From Polynucleobacter sp. Latsch14-2 (GTDB lineage: Bacteria; Pseudomonadota; Gammaproteobacteria; Burkholderiales; Burkholderiaceae): a stretch of DNA of 64,000 nt. The notes below the pieces were generated by a model. It worked only from the letters and a program-made list of their open reading frames with translations, did not search any database and had not been told where the DNA came from. The DNA is taken from contig NZ_JACVPL010000008.1 of assembly GCF_018881925.1 (NCBI RefSeq), positions 38,472 to 102,471 of the forward strand, in the 5' to 3' direction. This document shows, piece by piece, positions 48,600 through 58,076 of the stretch (position 1 is its first letter; the number at the start of each line of letters is the position of its first letter). The position numbers and the translations under genes are program-made.

Positions 48600-48631
48600 G
48601 AAGTCTCATACTTAAATGCAGGGGTATTGTG

Positions 48632-49438
48632 ATGTTGAAGAATTTAATGGTGCACTTAGATCAAGGGTCTCGATCAACGGTTCGCCTGGAGATTGCCATC
48701 TCTTTGGCAAAAAAGAATAGCGCTAGATTGGTTGGTGTATTTGGTCAGCGCGCCAATTACAAGGGCAGTGGACTTATTTCTACATGGCCCTCTGACGAGC
48801 ATCTTGCAGCAGGGCAGGCGAGTAAAAAAGCATTTGAACAGGCGACTAAAGGGCTGAGGTCAGAATGGATTGATATTAATAGCGGAGATGATTCAGAAAT
48901 GTTGGCATTGATTTCTGAAAAAGCGCGTTATTTCGACTTGGTAATCATGGGGCAGCATGATGAATCAGTCAATACTGTTACTCCTGCTGAGTTGGTTGAT
49001 GAGGTGCTCAGTACTTCTGGTCGCCCAGTGCTTGTGATTCCATATGTTGGAAATTTTTCATGTGAATTTAAGCGACCATTGATTGCATGGAATGCCTCCC
49101 GTGAGGCTGCCCATGCTTTAAATGATGCTTTGCCATTAATAGTGGGTTGTGAAGAGGCAATCATATTGTCGTTTGACTCAAGCGTTTCAAGAGCAGAAAA
49201 ATCCTGCAAGGAAATTGCCATCCAACTCGCATGTCATGAAATTGCTTCGAAGTTGGAAGTCATGGCAATCGAAAATATAGGCATCATGGATATGCTGCTT
49301 AATAATGCTTGCGATCAAGGCGCTGATCTCTTGGTGATGGGGGCGCATAGTCACTTTGGATTTCCATTGATGAGTAGGGGTGCAGGTACTCGCCATATAT
49401 TGAAAACAATGGTTCTGCCAGTGCTGATGTCTAGCTAA
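48632..49438 (+). CDS. Universal stress protein, two-domain
   Basis: A 268-residue tandem USP: domain 1 (residues ~1-145, KNLMVHLDQGSRSTVRLEIAISLAKK) and domain 2 (~150-268) ending GADLLVMGAHSHFGFPLMSRGAGTRHILKTM, the ATP-binding-type loop. Tandem USP genes downstream of an FNR/ANR box are typical of anaerobic survival regulons in proteobacteria. ATG at 48632 preferred over GTG at 48629, because AGGGG is seven bases upstream. Confidence 0.88.
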   Translation: MLKNLMVHLDQGSRSTVRLEIAISLAKKNSARLVGVFGQRANYKGSGLISTWPSDEHLAAGQASKKAFEQATKGLRSEWIDINSGDDSEMLALISEKARYFDLVIMGQHDESVNTVTPAELVDEVLSTSGRPVLVIPYVGNFSCEFKRPLIAWNASREAAHALNDALPLIVGCEEAIILSFDSSVSRAEKSCKEIAIQLACHEIASKLEVMAIENIGIMDMLLNNACDQGADLLVMGAHSHFGFPLMSRGAGTRHILKTMVLPVLMSS

Positions 49439-49465
49439 AATATCCTATTGGTTTGGCTGGTTGTT

Positions 49466-50386
49466 TTATTCAGTCGGCTGAACCGTAACCGCTACCTTCA
49501 TGATGTGATCGGCACCACCATGAATCACTCCACGTACTGGCGATACATCCGAATAATCCCTGCCTTGCGCTAAGTGGATATAGTCTTCACCGGGAGATCC
49601 ATAACCCCAGCGATTATTAGTTGGATCAAGATCACACCATACCCCTTGAGATAGATTGCCATCGGAGTCTCTCAGGGGAATATAGATGGAGACCCAGGCA
49701 TGCGAGGCATCGCTGCCAATGAGACGGGGTTGACCTGGGGGAGGGTTAGTCAGGATGTACCCGCTAATGTATTTCGCTGGCAGACCAATGCTCCTTAATG
49801 ATGCAATGAGGATGTGCGCAAAATCTTGGCAGACGCCCTCACGTTTGGCGAGCGCTTCATGAGCTGGAGTATCGATATCCGTGCTTTTACTGACGTAATG
49901 AAATTCCTTATATATACGCTCAGTGAGTTCAATGGCAGCTTCTAAAATTGGTCTATTACTCGCAAAATTAACTCTGGAAAAGTCAATGAACTCTTGCCGT
50001 AAAGTTACAAATGGTGAGATGAACAAAAATTCTGAAGCGGGGTCCCAATGTGTTTTGGAGTGATATCGAAAATACTCACGGACATCTTCCCAGTGAGGAG
50101 TTTCCAATGGTGCAGGACCTATCTGTGGATTTTGCTTAGTCTCCACTACAGACTTTGCAGAAATCAATAGCTCACTATGGCGATTTTCTAGAGAGAAGAA
50201 AGTGCAAATATTGCCATAACTATCGACACGTTCTTCTTGCCAAGCAGGTTTTGGCTCAATGACAACGTTCGAGTTAATCACGACTTGTGTACCTGTAATC
50301 GCTGGTTTGAGGTGCGCATAGTGCTGCGCGATCTCGACATTAGGATCGTAGGAATAGTGAGTGTCGTGAATGATCTCAAGCAGCAT
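49466..50386 (-). CDS. Transglutaminase-like cysteine protease
   Basis: A 306-residue protein: bacterial transglutaminase N-terminal domain (~1-90) then a catalytic domain with Cys186 (GVCQDFA), His229 (SHAW) and Asp254 (DLDPT). No signal peptide. Third gene of the minus-strand cluster, 12 bp after the ATP-grasp gene. Likely a peptidase/amidase acting on the product of the neighbouring ligase; the substrate is unknown. Confidence 0.87.
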   Translation of the reverse strand: MLLEIIHDTHYSYDPNVEIAQHYAHLKPAITGTQVVINSNVVIEPKPAWQEERVDSYGNICTFFSLENRHSELLISAKSVVETKQNPQIGPAPLETPHWEDVREYFRYHSKTHWDPASEFLFISPFVTLRQEFIDFSRVNFASNRPILEAAIELTERIYKEFHYVSKSTDIDTPAHEALAKREGVCQDFAHILIASLRSIGLPAKYISGYILTNPPPGQPRLIGSDASHAWVSIYIPLRDSDGNLSQGVWCDLDPTNNRWGYGSPGEDYIHLAQGRDYSDVSPVRGVIHGGADHIMKVAVTVQPTE

Positions 50387-50398
50387 GTTTACAGCACC

Positions 50399-53008
50399 TT
50401 AAGTCTGAACACTATATTCATTGTGATGAATCAAGTTGAAATAACGGGCGCTGATTTCATCAGAAACATTCCATGCCGCCTGCGAACAATTTGCCAGACA
50501 ATTTCTGAGGTTTTGTAACTCATTATTCTGGTTAATAGTGATGAGAAGGTCTAAAGAGTAATCTTGGAGATTGGTAACGCTACGCGTGAGTTCGTCGGGA
50601 GCATTGCGCTCGGTACCAGCCAGTTTTGAGAGTCTGGATCTTAAGGCCTTGCTTACCCAGGCTAAGGAGCGAGGATTTTCATCGTCCATGACAAGTAGGT
50701 CTACTAGGGCACCAATTTCACGGCTCTGTTGATGCTGCGCATGAAAGGTAATAGTGCTATCAAAAAGCGTCAACAGGGCAATATAGCCAGAGTCGTCAAT
50801 ATGAGGATTAAATAATAGGCTAGAGGTAATTGCCATATCGAGTGCAGAGGTTAGAAAGGAGAGGCGCTCAATATGTCGGCCAATCGCCAGTAACTGCCAG
50901 CCATCATCACGCGTCATGCGATCAGTCTGGGCCCCAGTAACAGCTGCAAGTGCCTGACTAGCCCGGGTGAGTGCATCAATGGCAAGTGAAGATGAAAAGT
51001 CTTGGTAGGCGGTGGCTTTATGATAATCAGCCTGAAAGTTATCAATACAGTGGTTGATAGTACTCCATTGTTCAGGGGAGAGGCGCTCCCTGACATTCGA
51101 TGCAGTGCGCTTCATGGCGCTAAGATTGAAGCCAACACTGGTAGCATGATCAAGACTATTTAAGCTATCAATGAGGGTTCTCTCGTAAATTCTGTGGCGC
51201 ACTTCATCGTGGTCAAAGTTGGTGGGAACACCATCGGGAACGAGTCCATATTGCTCGCATAGACTCTCGAGCCAGGTCCACAGGGCTTTTGAAGGCGTGT
51301 AGTCGCTATTAATGTTTTCGAGATAAAGTTTTGCAAGGCGCAAAATATTTTCACTGCGTTCCGTGTAGCGTCCGAACCAGTAGAGATTTTCAGCGGCGCG
51401 GCTGGTAACTAAGCGTTTTCGCCCTGCATATTTTGTATTTTGAGTTTGCTGAGGTGTGAAATCAGGCGCTTGATTGCTAGCGGCGCTTTGTACCCAAACA
51501 TCGGCACTACTACCGCCTCTTTGCATAGAGGCAATACCAGAGTCAGTGGTAGAGATGCGCGCTAATCCGCCAGGCAGAACTTGCCACTTATCAACCCCGT
51601 TACTTAAGGCAAATACGCGTAACATGTATGAGTGCGGCTCAATCAATGAAGCATCGTTAATATTAAAAGCATTGAGCCAAGTGGGCATCTGTGCTAAAGG
51701 TATATAGGTTTGAACGGTGTGTTCATCTGGCTGACGCGTGATTTTTCCTACCCACTCATCGAGTTGCGCCTGACTTAGGCTTCCACCTAGTTCAGACTCA
51801 TAATTTTCATGTCCAAATGATTGGGGGTAGGTTGGTTTAATGGCACTATGCCCAAGGTTGGGTATAGCAGATTCTAATGCTGCTCGCTCACCGCACCACC
51901 AAGTGTCCATCGCTGGAAGTTGGATCTTTTCATTCAGTAGGTATTCACTGATGCCGGGTAAGAAGCCCAATAATGCAGGGGACTCTAAAAAAGCTGATCC
52001 TGGCGCATTGGCCATAATGACATTACCTGCCCGAATGGCTTGCAGCAGTCCTGGTATCCCTAAAGTTGAATCCGATCGCAGCTCTAAGGGATCTAAAAAC
52101 TCGTCATCTAAGCGTTTTAATAAAACATGTACTGGCTCTAAGCCGCGTACTGTTTTTAGGAATAGATGTTGATCCCGAACGGTAAGATCGCCGCCTTCTA
52201 CCAAGGTAAGACCTAAGTAGCGCGCAAGGTAGGCATGTTCGAAGTAGGTTTCGTTATAAGGTCCAGGCGTTAACAGGGCGATATGTGCATTGCTCCCAGC
52301 CGAACTCTGTAATTTCAAAGTATCAACGAGATCCCGATAGGCATTGGCTAAGGGTGCAATGCGCATTGACTCATACGCCTTGGGAAATTGCCGCGCAATC
52401 AAGTTACGGTTCTCTAATAAATAGCCAAGTCCAGATGGTGCCTGGGTTCGTTGAGAGATGACTGACCACTTTCCATCTGGCGCTCTAGCCAAGTCAAAGG
52501 CAATGATGTGAAGGTGCTTATTGCCTGCCGGATTAACGCCATGCATAGCACGCAGATATCCAGGATGTCCTTGGACTAGCGCCGGAGGAATCAGACCTTC
52601 TTTAAGTAAATTTTGCTGACCATAGACATCGGTAATGATGGCCTCAAGTAAACGAGCGCGTTGCAAAATGCCGGATTCGATTTCTTGCCAAGCATCAGCT
52701 GCAATAATGAGCGGGAATAAGTCTACTGACCAAGGTCTTTGTGGACCATTTTCATCGGCATAAACATTGTAGGTAATGCCATTGTCGCGAACTTGTCGGT
52801 TTAGTTCTTGGGTTCGTTGATCTAAATCGGCAAGTCCCGTTGGCTCTAATTGCTCAAAAAAATTTTTCCAATGAGTAAGTAGATCTTCTGCATTACCCCG
52901 CAATTCGTCATAGTGGCCATCTTGGGCCTTAGGCGATAGCTTGCCAATCTCATCCAAAAGCGATGAGGCAGAGTTAATATTCAAGGGTTCGGCTTGCGAT
53001 GAGTCCAC
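50399..53008 (-). CDS. Circularly permuted ATP-grasp fused to alpha-E domain
   Basis: An 869-residue fusion. Residues ~60-530 match circularly permuted ATP-grasp ligase (DUF404/DUF407), with ALVQGHPGYLRAMHGV, EGGDLTV, VIMANAPGSAFLES and FALSNGVDKWQVLPGGLARIS. From ~550 a helical alpha-E domain begins (SRAAENLYWFGRYTERSENILRLAKLYLE) and continues to the end. The halves are separate genes in many bacteria. Comparative studies suggest such enzymes form amide bonds between carboxylates and amines on unknown peptides; flanked here by two transglutaminase-type proteins. Confidence 0.85.
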   Translation of the reverse strand: MDSSQAEPLNINSASSLLDEIGKLSPKAQDGHYDELRGNAEDLLTHWKNFFEQLEPTGLADLDQRTQELNRQVRDNGITYNVYADENGPQRPWSVDLFPLIIAADAWQEIESGILQRARLLEAIITDVYGQQNLLKEGLIPPALVQGHPGYLRAMHGVNPAGNKHLHIIAFDLARAPDGKWSVISQRTQAPSGLGYLLENRNLIARQFPKAYESMRIAPLANAYRDLVDTLKLQSSAGSNAHIALLTPGPYNETYFEHAYLARYLGLTLVEGGDLTVRDQHLFLKTVRGLEPVHVLLKRLDDEFLDPLELRSDSTLGIPGLLQAIRAGNVIMANAPGSAFLESPALLGFLPGISEYLLNEKIQLPAMDTWWCGERAALESAIPNLGHSAIKPTYPQSFGHENYESELGGSLSQAQLDEWVGKITRQPDEHTVQTYIPLAQMPTWLNAFNINDASLIEPHSYMLRVFALSNGVDKWQVLPGGLARISTTDSGIASMQRGGSSADVWVQSAASNQAPDFTPQQTQNTKYAGRKRLVTSRAAENLYWFGRYTERSENILRLAKLYLENINSDYTPSKALWTWLESLCEQYGLVPDGVPTNFDHDEVRHRIYERTLIDSLNSLDHATSVGFNLSAMKRTASNVRERLSPEQWSTINHCIDNFQADYHKATAYQDFSSSLAIDALTRASQALAAVTGAQTDRMTRDDGWQLLAIGRHIERLSFLTSALDMAITSSLLFNPHIDDSGYIALLTLFDSTITFHAQHQQSREIGALVDLLVMDDENPRSLAWVSKALRSRLSKLAGTERNAPDELTRSVTNLQDYSLDLLITINQNNELQNLRNCLANCSQAAWNVSDEISARYFNLIHHNEYSVQT

Positions 53009-53019
53009 GCCTTATTGTC

Positions 53020-56000
53020 TCATTGACGCATATCAAGTGTGAATGGGAATTCACGACTCACTTGCAGGCCAATATTGGGCTGAATATCCTTCATGGTCCC
53101 GGGGGTATGACCCATCCGGAAGAAGCGAGATAGACGCCTACTTTCAGCCTCGAAAGCATTAATTGGGAAGTTGTCATAGTTTCGACCTCCAGGGTGGGCG
53201 ACATGATATTGGCAGCCTCCAATAGAGCGCTTCATCCAAGTATCGACAATGTCAAAAATTAACGGAACATGCACGCCAATACTCGGGTGCAGGCTTGATG
53301 GTGGATTCCAAGCTTTATAACGGACGCCTGCGATATATTCCCCAGCAATCCCCGTTGGTTGCAGAGGGAGAGGTTCGCCATTGCAGGTGACCGAGTAACG
53401 GCTTTGATTTAAGCCTGTTACCCGAATTTCTATTCGCTCTAGAGATGAATCGACATAGCGAGCTGTCCCGCCAGCCGAATTTTCTTCGCCCATCACATGC
53501 CATGGCTCTAGTGCATTGCGTAAAGTAATTTCTGTACCCATAGCTTGCACCTGACCAATCAATGGGAAGCGGAACTCTAAATGGGGATCAAACCATTCAG
53601 TCTTAAATGCATAGCCATGCATTTGCATTTCTTCAATGACATCCGCAAAGTCCATCTTGATAAAGGTTGGCAATAGGCAGCGGTCATGTAGTTCTGTACC
53701 CCAACGAGTTGCCGGTGCAAGATAGGGCTCATCCCAGAACCGCGCAATCAGAGCTCGAATTAAGAGTTGTTGCACGATACTCATTTGTGCGTGTGGCGGC
53801 ATTTCAAAGGCGCGTAATTCTAGCAAGCCTAAGCGACCTGTTTGGCTATCGGGTGAGTACATCTTATCGATGCAGAACTCACTGCGATGGGTGTTGCCAG
53901 TTACATCAATCAAGATATTACGCAAGGTTCGATCGACCATCCATGGCGGCATGCTTTGACCATACTTCTTGCGATTCTCATGAATCTCTTTAAGTGCAAT
54001 CTCTAACTCATAGAGTTGATCATTTCTAGCCTCATCAACTCGTGGTGCTTGACTGGTAGGTCCGATAAACATGCCGCTAAATAAATAGCTCAGGCTAGGG
54101 TGGTTATGCCAATACAAAATTAAGCTGGCCAATAATTCCGGGCGACGCAAGAAAGGGCTATCAATTGGTGTGGCTCCACCCATCACAAAGTGATTGCCAC
54201 CGCCAGTGCCTGTATGTCGCCCATCAGCCATAAATTTTTCTGCGGATAAGTGTGATTCAAAAGCGGCTTGGTATAAAAACTCAGTATGGTTAACTAGTTC
54301 ACTCCAGTTGTGCGCTGGATGAATATTGACTTCGATCACGCCTGGATCGGGCGTTACTTGCAAGAGTTTGAGTCTTGGGTCGCGTGGTGGAGGGTAGCCT
54401 TCGAGAACAATTTTGAATTGCAATTCTTCAGCGGTAGTCTCTACTGCATGCAAGAGATTAAGGTAATCCTCAAGGCGTGCCAATGGTGGCATAAAGACAT
54501 AGAGCACACCATTTTTCCCGCCATGCTCAGTTTCTGCTTTGGGGCCGTTCGAGCGCATTGGGTCGCGCGTTTCAACACACAATGCAGTTCTCGTAATCCA
54601 TGCGGCTGACTCTTGCCTTTGTGGATGGCGTACTTCTTGTGACTGACTCCAAATAGTGTTCTTTGTGGAAGATGTCTTATGGGATAGGTTAGAGTCGTAT
54701 CCTGAAGTCGAGCCAGAACTGGACCCTCCAGTTCCTAACTCTTGAAATTGTCTGCGTATTGGTGTGCTAGTAGGCAGTGGCGCTCTTGGTGCGAACGGAT
54801 CCTCTTCAATCAGATAAGGGTAGTCAGACTTGTTTGCCCATGGGAGGGAGTCGAGTGGCAAGCGATAACCCATTGGGGAGTCGCCCGGTAACAGATAAAG
54901 GCGGTCATCACGGTAGAGCCACGGACCGGTCTTCCATTGGGTATCTAGATAGTTTTGACCATGAGCAGCTTCAATCGGCAGTACATAACCAATGACAGAA
55001 TCCAACTTTTGCGTGAAGACGCGCTTGAGGCGTGTGCGCTCCATCTCATCTTCAAGATTGGATTTAAAGGGGTCAACGTTGACAGGGAGTTTCGATTCTC
55101 GCCAGAGGTAATAAAACACGTCCTCATAAGCTGGCTCAATAAATTTGTCCGCCAATCCTAATTTTCTAGAGAGTGTGTGAATAAATTTCTCAGCATCTTT
55201 GCTGGTGTACTTGATGGGGTCAGCTTCATTACAAAACAAAGCAGGATTTGACCAAATAGGATTGCCATCTGCCCGCCAATAAATAGACAAGGCCCAGCGC
55301 GGCAATTGCTCGCCTGGATACCATTTGCCTTGGCCAAAGTGGAGGAAGCCACCATCGCCATATTCTTTGCGAAGCTTATCAACCAATTCAGTCGCATACG
55401 CACGTTTCGTGGGTCCAAGCGCATCCACATTCCATTCTCGTTCATCACGACCATTGATTGAAACAAAGGTGGGTTCTCCACCCATCGTGAGTCGTACATC
55501 TCCATCTTGTAGCTCTTGATCAACCTTGTTGCCAAGCTCGAGGATCTCTTGCCATTGGACATCGGTGTAGGGTTTAGTAACACGTGGTGATTCATAAATA
55601 CGCGTTACTTCCATGGAGTGTGCAAACTCCACTTCGCACTCATCTACGCCGCCTTCAATCGGCGCGGCGCCTGATGGTTCGGGCGTGCAAGCCACGGGGA
55701 TATGACCTTCGCCAGCAAATAAACCAGAGGTGGGATCAAGACCAATCCAGCCTGCTCCCGGTAAATATACTTCGCACCAGGCGTGTAAGTCGGTGAAGTC
55801 TACTTCAGTACCGCTTGGGCCATCAAGCGCTTTAACATCCGGCTTAAGCTGAATCAGGTAACCAGAAACAAAACGCGCAGCGAGACCGCAGAGGCGCAAT
55901 AAGTTCACCATTAACCAGGCAGAATCACGGCATGAACCACTACGCAAATCTAAAGTCTCATCTGGGGTTTGAACCCCAGGCTCCATGCGAATAGTGTAGT

Positions 56001-56466
56001 TGATATCACATTGAACTTGCTGATTGAGCTTGACCAGAAAGTCAATCGTACGCATTTCGCTACGATCAATCGTTCTGAAGTATTTATTTAAAGTCGCATT
56101 GCGCATTCTGCCTAGATAAGGGCGCAATTCTTTTTTGAGATCAGAGTTGTAGGTGAAGGGGTAATTTTCTGCATCTGGCTCTAAAAAGAAATCAAAAGGG
56201 TTGTAGACCGCCATCTCAGTGACTAAATCAACCGTAACTTTGAAATGCGTCGTTGGCTCGTGGAATACCAAGCGAGCCTGATAGTTGGCGTATGGATCCT
56301 GCTGCCAGTTAATAAAGTGAGCTTCTGGCTCAATCTTGAGAGAGTAAGAAAGGATATGACTGCGACAGTGAGGGGCGGGTCGCAGGCGAACCACCTGCGG
56401 TCCCAGCTTAACTGGACGGTCATAGTGATATTCGGTGACGTGGTGGAGGGCGGCGTGTATAGACAT
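53020..56466 (-). CDS. Transglutaminase fused to DUF2126 (putative amidoligase)
   Basis: A 1148-residue protein. The N-terminus has a transglutaminase N-domain and core with Cys179 (GSCRD), His228 (LHAW) and Asp244 (GLDPT). The large remaining part (from ~300) is DUF2126, recognised by its acidic MGGEPTFVSINGRDEREWN and by the GGGNHFVMGGATPIDSPFLRRPELL block; it has been related to carboxylate-amine ligases. A Ser/Gly-rich linker (~575-615) separates two halves of it. First gene of the three-gene cluster. Confidence 0.87.
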   Translation of the reverse strand: MSIHAALHHVTEYHYDRPVKLGPQVVRLRPAPHCRSHILSYSLKIEPEAHFINWQQDPYANYQARLVFHEPTTHFKVTVDLVTEMAVYNPFDFFLEPDAENYPFTYNSDLKKELRPYLGRMRNATLNKYFRTIDRSEMRTIDFLVKLNQQVQCDINYTIRMEPGVQTPDETLDLRSGSCRDSAWLMVNLLRLCGLAARFVSGYLIQLKPDVKALDGPSGTEVDFTDLHAWCEVYLPGAGWIGLDPTSGLFAGEGHIPVACTPEPSGAAPIEGGVDECEVEFAHSMEVTRIYESPRVTKPYTDVQWQEILELGNKVDQELQDGDVRLTMGGEPTFVSINGRDEREWNVDALGPTKRAYATELVDKLRKEYGDGGFLHFGQGKWYPGEQLPRWALSIYWRADGNPIWSNPALFCNEADPIKYTSKDAEKFIHTLSRKLGLADKFIEPAYEDVFYYLWRESKLPVNVDPFKSNLEDEMERTRLKRVFTQKLDSVIGYVLPIEAAHGQNYLDTQWKTGPWLYRDDRLYLLPGDSPMGYRLPLDSLPWANKSDYPYLIEEDPFAPRAPLPTSTPIRRQFQELGTGGSSSGSTSGYDSNLSHKTSSTKNTIWSQSQEVRHPQRQESAAWITRTALCVETRDPMRSNGPKAETEHGGKNGVLYVFMPPLARLEDYLNLLHAVETTAEELQFKIVLEGYPPPRDPRLKLLQVTPDPGVIEVNIHPAHNWSELVNHTEFLYQAAFESHLSAEKFMADGRHTGTGGGNHFVMGGATPIDSPFLRRPELLASLILYWHNHPSLSYLFSGMFIGPTSQAPRVDEARNDQLYELEIALKEIHENRKKYGQSMPPWMVDRTLRNILIDVTGNTHRSEFCIDKMYSPDSQTGRLGLLELRAFEMPPHAQMSIVQQLLIRALIARFWDEPYLAPATRWGTELHDRCLLPTFIKMDFADVIEEMQMHGYAFKTEWFDPHLEFRFPLIGQVQAMGTEITLRNALEPWHVMGEENSAGGTARYVDSSLERIEIRVTGLNQSRYSVTCNGEPLPLQPTGIAGEYIAGVRYKAWNPPSSLHPSIGVHVPLIFDIVDTWMKRSIGGCQYHVAHPGGRNYDNFPINAFEAESRRLSRFFRMGHTPGTMKDIQPNIGLQVSREFPFTLDMRQ

Positions 56467-56638
56467 GACTCAAAGTCTATGAGTTCCGCACCAAATAAGT
56501 CCCACCCTTCGCCCAAATTTAGTGCGTAAAAGGGGTCAAAGCCCTTATTTGGGTAAATCTGGGCTGAAATAGGGCACGAGGATAAATATCTAAGTTTTGG
56601 AAGGAATAAGTTGTAGTTAAGCTAAACAGAAAGTTGAT

Positions 56639-57298
56639 ATGTCTAAGAACACTACCCTGACGATTAGTAGCAAAAACTACTCTTCATGGTCACTGCGCGG
56701 TTGGTTGATGCTGAAATTCTCTGGCATTCCATTCCAAGAGTTGCAAGTGGCTCCGGATGATGTTGATAACCGTGCTGAGTTACTCTTGCTATCACCTTCT
56801 ATTCTGGTGCCACGCTTAGATCATGAAGGCTGCAAGGTCTGGGATACCTTGGCCATCGGAGAGTACCTCAACGAACATCAGCCTAAAGCCCATCTACTGC
56901 CAAGCGATCCAGTTGCTAGGGCTTATTGCCGATCCATTTGTGGAGAAATGCACTCCGGTTTCTCGGCATTGAGGGCTTCCTTGCCGATGAATATCAAGGG
57001 TAAGTTTGAGTCATTCAAAGTGTGGTCAAAAGCTCAAATTGATATCAACCGCATTCTGGTGATTTGGCAAGACTGCCTTAAGACTTATGGCGGCCCCTTC
57101 TTGTTTGGTAAATCCCCGACTTTGGCTGATGCGATGTTTGCGCCAGTCGTTACTAGATTCCTGACTTACAGCATTGATCTTGATGCCGCTTCGCAGAAAT
57201 ATTGTGAGCACATCATGGCGATGCCGGAGATGAAGGAATGGGTGATGGGCGCCCTTGAAGAACCCGATGACATTGAAGAACTTGAAGTGGAGTTTTAA
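56639..57298 (+). CDS. Glutathione S-transferase family protein
   Basis: A 219-residue GST: thioredoxin-fold N-domain (LTISSKNYSSWSLRGWLMLKFSGIPFQELQV, with Ser-X-X-Ser-Trp-Ser near residue 15; typical catalytic Ser) and helical C-domain (ILVIWQDCLKTYGGPFLFGKSPTLADAMFAPVVTR). Probably zeta/beta-like; substrate unknown. Two bases before the cupin gene, so cotranscribed with phaZ. Confidence 0.83.
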   Translation: MSKNTTLTISSKNYSSWSLRGWLMLKFSGIPFQELQVAPDDVDNRAELLLLSPSILVPRLDHEGCKVWDTLAIGEYLNEHQPKAHLLPSDPVARAYCRSICGEMHSGFSALRASLPMNIKGKFESFKVWSKAQIDINRILVIWQDCLKTYGGPFLFGKSPTLADAMFAPVVTRFLTYSIDLDAASQKYCEHIMAMPEMKEWVMGALEEPDDIEELEVEF

Positions 57299-57300
57299 TC

Positions 57301-57738
57301 ATGAATGCACCAGTGATGTTCAAAAGCGATACTGATTTTTCTCATGTAAAACCTAGCGATACGCAATTTTTACCAGGTGGACTCAGAGATTTTTTTCTCT
57401 ATCGAGATCTGGGTATAGCCAAAGCAACGCGTGGAAAAGTAATAGCCCATTTGGTAAAGGCCAATAAGCCACCAGTGGATGGAACTGGTTGGCATTATCA
57501 CGTAGCCGAGTTTCAGATTGTCATTATGACTAAGGGCTGGGCGCGCTTCATGTATGAAGATAAGCCAACCTTAGTGGAAGCGGGTGATGTAGTGCATCAA
57601 ATGCCAGGCATCGTTCATTATTTATTTGATTACTCGCCTGATATGGAGTATCTCGAGATTGTTGGTCCGGCAGATTTTGGTAGCGTGCCTGTAGAGATAG
57701 GCCCAGCAGCCGTTCCTGGAGTAACGCCATGGAAATGA
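57301..57738 (+). CDS. Cupin-domain protein
   Basis: A 145-residue single cupin with HYHVAEFQIVIMTKGWARFM and VEAGDVVHQMPGIVHYLFDYSPDMEYLEIV. The His/Glu metal ligands H-X-H-X3-4-E of the first motif are partly met (HYHVAE) and the second has one His. Function unknown. Its last codons overlap the next gene by 10 bp. Confidence 0.8.
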   Translation: MNAPVMFKSDTDFSHVKPSDTQFLPGGLRDFFLYRDLGIAKATRGKVIAHLVKANKPPVDGTGWHYHVAEFQIVIMTKGWARFMYEDKPTLVEAGDVVHQMPGIVHYLFDYSPDMEYLEIVGPADFGSVPVEIGPAAVPGVTPWK

Positions 57739-58076
57739 CCAAGATCAAAACGGATAAACCTTTGGCATCTGATTTTGCTGTGCTCTTTCAAAGAATTATT
57801 GGCCTGGCAGATGAGGTTGATGGTATGCGTCAACACTATCGCAAGCTGTTCGAGAGAATGGAGTCGGGGGAGATTAATGCTGATGATCAAAGTACTCAAG
57901 ATTTATTAAAGACATTTAATGTCTCCGGCTTTGTGCATCTTTCTATTGTGGCGGCAAGAGCAGCCCAAACTGCTGCCATTGTGGCCAATGATGTTTCTCT
58001 CAGTAGAGTCTTTGATCCCGCACTGAAAGATTCAGAGCGCGCCTTACGCCACATTGAAAGTCGAGAAATTGAATGA
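57729..58076 (+). CDS. Unknown helical protein coupled to phaZ
   Basis: A 115-residue mostly helical, soluble protein; no family recognised. Acidic and Ala/Gln-rich with a Ser/Ala-rich centre (SIVAARAAQTAAIVANDVSL). It overlaps the cupin gene by 10 bp and phaZ by four bases, so it is translated with PhaZ. A phasin-like or regulatory partner for PHB granules is a guess from position only. Confidence 0.6.
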   Translation: MEMTKIKTDKPLASDFAVLFQRIIGLADEVDGMRQHYRKLFERMESGEINADDQSTQDLLKTFNVSGFVHLSIVAARAAQTAAIVANDVSLSRVFDPALKDSERALRHIESREIE

